Part shown: positions 15,306 through 17,058 of the stretch, one piece after another | Position numbering within the stretch: the stretch's first letter is position 1 | How the letters are laid out: the number at the start of each line of letters is the position of its first letter | DNA from: a bacterium | GTDB taxonomy: Bacteria; Chloroflexota; Dormibacteria; UBA8260; Bog-877 | Reading direction: 5' to 3' | DNA length: 17,058 bases | Assembly: GCA_021817185.1 (NCBI GenBank) | Contig: JAKAVU010000018.1 | Location: 1-17,058, forward strand | The notes under the pieces: model-generated | Databases searched by the model: none | The model's input: the letters and a program-made list of their open reading frames with translations, nothing else | What the model was told of the DNA's origin: nothing | Position numbers and translations under genes: made by a program

Positions 15306-15355
15306 CGGTTCGAATTGATTGCGTTCGGGTCCACCAATGCAAGAAATTCGAACCG
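15306..15355. repeat. 11-bp perfect inverted repeat
   Basis: CGGTTCGAATT (15306-15316) and AATTCGAACCG (15345-15355) are exact complements separated by 28 bases. It lies about 100 bases beyond the vapC stop and straddles the edge of the vapBC duplication. The right arm is kept in the other copy (near 1570-1582); the left arm is not. It may be a terminator for the vapBC operon or a relic of an element end. Confidence 0.5.
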
Positions 15356-16049
15356 GACTCCGAGCCCTCGGCTCCACGGATCACCTGCACGGCTGGGCGG
15401 TGGTCAAGGCAAAGCGAACTCGAGAAATTGCGCGTCGGCCTCCGCTGCCACGGTTACGGTGCTTCAGGCAAGACCTTGAACGGCTTTCCAGCACTCGTGC
15501 GGATCACGCGAAAGTGACGACGATCCAAAGTGAGCAGACGATCTGTCCGGTACCGGTGGGCAAGGATGACCAACGAAGCATCTGCGATGCCGATATCCTG
15601 ATCTCGGTACCGGTCGATCACGGGGCAGACTTCTCGAAGGTCGGCGACCTCCATGGTCGGCAGTTCCCATGCGCCTCCTGACAGCTCGGTGAGTGCAGCC
15701 AGTTCGGCGTTTACCCCTCGCCGAGTCGCCAGCAGATAGTCGAGCTCAGCGACTATGTAGGGCGACACGATGAAGGGACCCGACTCGGCTTCGATGACCC
15801 TGCTGACCTCAGCGCAGTATGCGTCGCTCGCATCGAAATACGCGAGGAGTCCGCTGGTGTCGCAGACGAGTGCGATCAGCGCTCACCGAAACCAGCGAGC
15901 GCCTCGTCGGCGTGCTCCGCGAGCGACGAGTCGCCACTCGTGAAGAGCTGACCCCTCGGTCGTGGTTGGGCGGAGACACGGACCTGGGCGGCGACAGCTT
16001 CGCGGATCAGCTCAGCCTCCGAGCGGCCGGACACGGCAGCCATCCGCCG
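15331..16049. repeat. Dispersed repeat, vapBC copy 2
   Basis: Diverged direct copy of 1558-2271 carrying the complete toxin gene and, unlike the other copy, sequence that continues into a whole antitoxin gene. About 110 bases across the vapC start are nearly identical between the copies, whereas the rest of vapC differs much more. Confidence 0.8.
15454..15879 (-). CDS. vapC: VapC-family PIN-domain ribonuclease toxin, copy 2
   Basis: This 141-residue PIN-domain toxin is encoded directly after its antitoxin. As in the copy at 1676, the only start that retains Asp7 (VCDTSG) is a CTG, here at 15879, overlapping the antitoxin stop as CTGA. Glu45, Asp100 (GIADAS) and Asp119 (TLDRRHF) complete the acidic site. 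The in-frame GTG at about residue 38 would yield an inactive protein. The antitoxin upstream is intact, so this is the likely functional version of the duplicated module. Confidence 0.87.
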   Translation of the reverse strand: MIALVCDTSGLLAYFDASDAYCAEVSRVIEAESGPFIVSPYIVAELDYLLATRRGVNAELAALTELSGGAWELPTMEVADLREVCPVIDRYRDQDIGIADASLVILAHRYRTDRLLTLDRRHFRVIRTSAGKPFKVLPEAP

Positions 16050-16103
16050 GAGGGACTGCTTCAAGCTCTCCGGTAGGTACACGGTGGTCTTGTTCATGAA
16101 CAT
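15876..16103 (-). CDS. vapB: VapB-type ribbon-helix-helix antitoxin, intact copy
   Basis: This 75-residue antitoxin begins MFMNKTTVYLPESLKQSLRRMAAVSGRSEAELIREAV: a ribbon strand (KTTVYLP), then two helices, the standard RHH/CopG architecture. The C-terminal part (GQLFTSGDSSLAEHADEALAGFGER) should wrap the toxin. The start at 16103 has AGGTGG six bases upstream; a second ATG follows two codons later at 16097. The start region lies inside three direct repeats with a 12-base period, which probably form the operator for repression by the VapBC complex. Confidence 0.87.
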   Translation of the reverse strand: MFMNKTTVYLPESLKQSLRRMAAVSGRSEAELIREAVAAQVRVSAQPRPRGQLFTSGDSSLAEHADEALAGFGER

Positions 16104-16135
16104 ATGGTACCACCTATGGCACCTGCTATGCCCCA
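16103..16135 (-). promoter_or_regulatory. Putative VapB operator: three direct repeats with 12-base period
   Basis: On the plus strand TATGGTACC begins at 16103, TATGGCACC at 16115 and TATGCCCC at 16127, each 12 bases after the last. They cover the start codon, ribosome binding site and probable promoter of vapB. RHH proteins bind tandem sites with roughly one-turn spacing, so this fits an autoregulatory operator. The third repeat touches the presumed left end of the IS1380-type element. Confidence 0.5.
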
Positions 16136-16190
16136 CGCTTTCAACTCAGTCCTGAATGAGTGGGTAAGGGCAGGGGGGAGCGTGTGGGGC
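16130..16190. repeat. Nested inverted repeats at the presumed left end of the IS1380-type element
   Basis: GCCCCACGCT (16130-16139) pairs with AGCGTGTGGGGC (16179-16190) with a two-base bulge, and ACTCA (16144-16148) pairs with TGAGT (16157-16161) inside it. The region lies between the vapB promoter and the transposase gene, where the element's terminal repeat is expected. The right end is outside the window, so the boundary cannot be confirmed. Confidence 0.4.
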
Positions 16191-16200
16191 AGGTAGCAAA

Positions 16201-16264
16201 GGTGCCTCGCTGACTTGGAAAATGGGGGTTGTACAACGACCGCCCGTTCCAAGTAGGAGGCACC
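16201..16264 (+). promoter_or_regulatory. Leader hairpin covering the transposase ribosome binding site
   Basis: GGTGCCTC (16201-16208) and ACTTGGAA (16213-16220) are exact complements of GAGGCACC (16257-16264) and TTCCAAGT (16247-16254). The loop contains the palindrome GTTGTACAAC (16228-16237). The AGGAGG ribosome binding site (16255-16260) lies in the right arm, so a folded mRNA would hide it. This would keep transposase synthesis low; the effect is inferred. Confidence 0.6.
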
Positions 16265-16270
16265 CAGCAA

Positions 16271-17058
16271 GTGAAGCGTAGCGCATCCGCCCCAACCGTT
16301 CACCGAGGCGCTGACGATCCCACGCTCACCGGCCACGCCGGACTGATGTTGGTCCGGGATCTGAACTCAAAGCTGCACCTGGTGGAGCGGCTGAACGCGG
16401 CTGTGGATGGAGTGCGACGTTTCAAGCAGCGGCAGCGAGGGCTCATGGGCGGGCAGCTGCTGGTGTGCTTGGCGTAGTCGATCCTGGCTGGGGGTAGCCA
16501 TCTGGCCCATCTGGATCCCCTGCGCGAGGATGAAGCTGGCCGGGTGCTGCGCGCGGTGGCAGAGGTGCCGGCGCCAGAGACTGTCAGCCAGTTGCTGCCG
16601 CGGTATACGCAGAGGCAGTGCCAGGCGGTAGTGACGGAGCTGGCCCGGGCCGGGGTGGAGCTGGACCGGATGCTGGGACTGCCGGAGGCAGACCCGGTGA
16701 CTTTCGATCTGGACTCCACCAACACCGAAGTTCATGGAGTGCAGAAGGAGGACGCCACCTACAACTACGAGGGGAAGCTCAGCTTCGGCTCTTTGTTCTG
16801 CACCTGGGCAGAGCGGCGCCGGGTGCTGGCAGCTGACCTCCGACCAGGACACGCATCGGACAAGCCGCTCGCCGCCAGACTGGTACTGCGAGCCTTGCGA
16901 ACCCTGCCGGCGAGGCACGGGGAGGTGCGCCTGCGAGCGGACAGTGGCTTCTACAGCGTGGGGTTTCTCAACTGGTGTCGGCAGCACCACTTGCGGTTCT
17001 GCGCAGTGGTGCCTCACTACCAGATCATGTGGGAGTTGCGGCGGCAGATCTCGCCTAG
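16271..17058 (+). pseudogene. IS1380-family transposase, amber-interrupted and cut by the window end
   Basis: From the GTG at 16271, ten bases after AGGAGG, the frame reads LTGHAGLMLVRDLNSKLHLVERLNAAVDG, the N-terminal pattern of IS1380 transposases. It meets TAG at 16475-16477 and continues in frame with SILAGGSHLAHLDPLRED. VTFDLDSTNTEVHGVQKE carries the first catalytic Asp, and EVRLRADSGFYS the second, both characteristic of IS1380 (DDE_Tnp_1 group). Related proteins have an amino acid such as Glu or Gln at the TAG, one base change away. The catalytic Glu and right inverted repeat lie beyond the window. Unless the TAG is suppressed or a sequencing error, this copy is inactive. Confidence 0.88.

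Larger units (their letters stand above)
16130..17058 (+). mobile_element. IS1380-family insertion sequence, left part
   Basis: Defined by the transposase, its leader hairpin and the nested inverted repeat upstream. It sits immediately upstream of the intact vapBC operon and is divergent from it, so insertion could have replaced part of the vapBC promoter region. The left boundary near 16130 is inferred from where vapB-linked repeats end. Confidence 0.65.

Noticed and set aside
4906..16477. Possible stop-codon recoding, since several frames continue past a stop
   Set aside because: The three cases use TGA, TAA and TAG, occur in genes that look decayed, and the intact genes use ordinary stops.
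1..17058. CRISPR array, rRNA or riboswitch
   Set aside because: No regularly spaced identical repeats with unique spacers, no rRNA-like conserved stretches and no recognisable aptamer core were seen.

Overview
The window is GC-rich (by eye about two thirds G+C) and its genes have the look of a free-living actinobacterium or a neighbouring deep lineage such as Dormibacterota or Chloroflexota. Pointers are a GerMN/Gmad2 lipoprotein, a CtpE-like P-type ATPase, a DUF4389 membrane protein, GTG starts, a likely leaderless antitoxin gene and tandem VapBC modules. This assignment is inference; there is no rRNA or tRNA gene to anchor it.

Layout. (1) 1-1200: a broken AAA ATPase gene (minus strand) whose 3' part runs into a sequence that recurs at an insertion-like element further right. 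(2) 1558-2271: a copy of a vapBC toxin-antitoxin module, fused head-on to the 3' end of a truncated FtsH-like AAA protease gene (2253-3443, minus). (3) 3731-5022: a flavodoxin gene and a damaged HTH/coiled-coil gene (plus), ending at a twin hairpin. (4) 5086-10954: a minus-strand membrane block reading DUF4389 protein, PLDc_N-like small membrane protein, CtpE-like P-type ATPase, then a P1B-type metal ATPase with a C-terminal hemerythrin domain. The two ATPase genes overlap by 11 bases. (5) 11307-12326: a divergent GerMN/Gmad2 lipoprotein gene. (6) 12660-14110: a decayed transposase-like gene between imperfect inverted ends. (7) 14175-14809: an intact vapBC pair with a different antitoxin. (8) 15106-15279: a small HTH fragment. 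(9) 15331-16103: the second, complete copy of the vapBC module seen at 1558-2271. (10) 16130-17058: the left part of an IS1380-family element whose transposase carries an in-frame amber codon; it runs off the window.

How it fits together. The centre (about 2.3-12.3 kb) looks like a conserved membrane and metal-homeostasis region: two cation pumps that are probably translated together, small membrane proteins, a lipoprotein, a flavodoxin and an AAA quality-control protein. Both flanks are accessory DNA: three toxin-antitoxin modules, at least two insertion elements and several disrupted genes. The most notable points are the P-type ATPase/hemerythrin fusion in a two-pump operon, the two diverged vapBC copies at opposite ends (one of which cut off the FtsH-like gene), the apparent CTG start shared by both vapC copies inside a CTGA overlap, and a 12-base-period operator over the intact vapB start.
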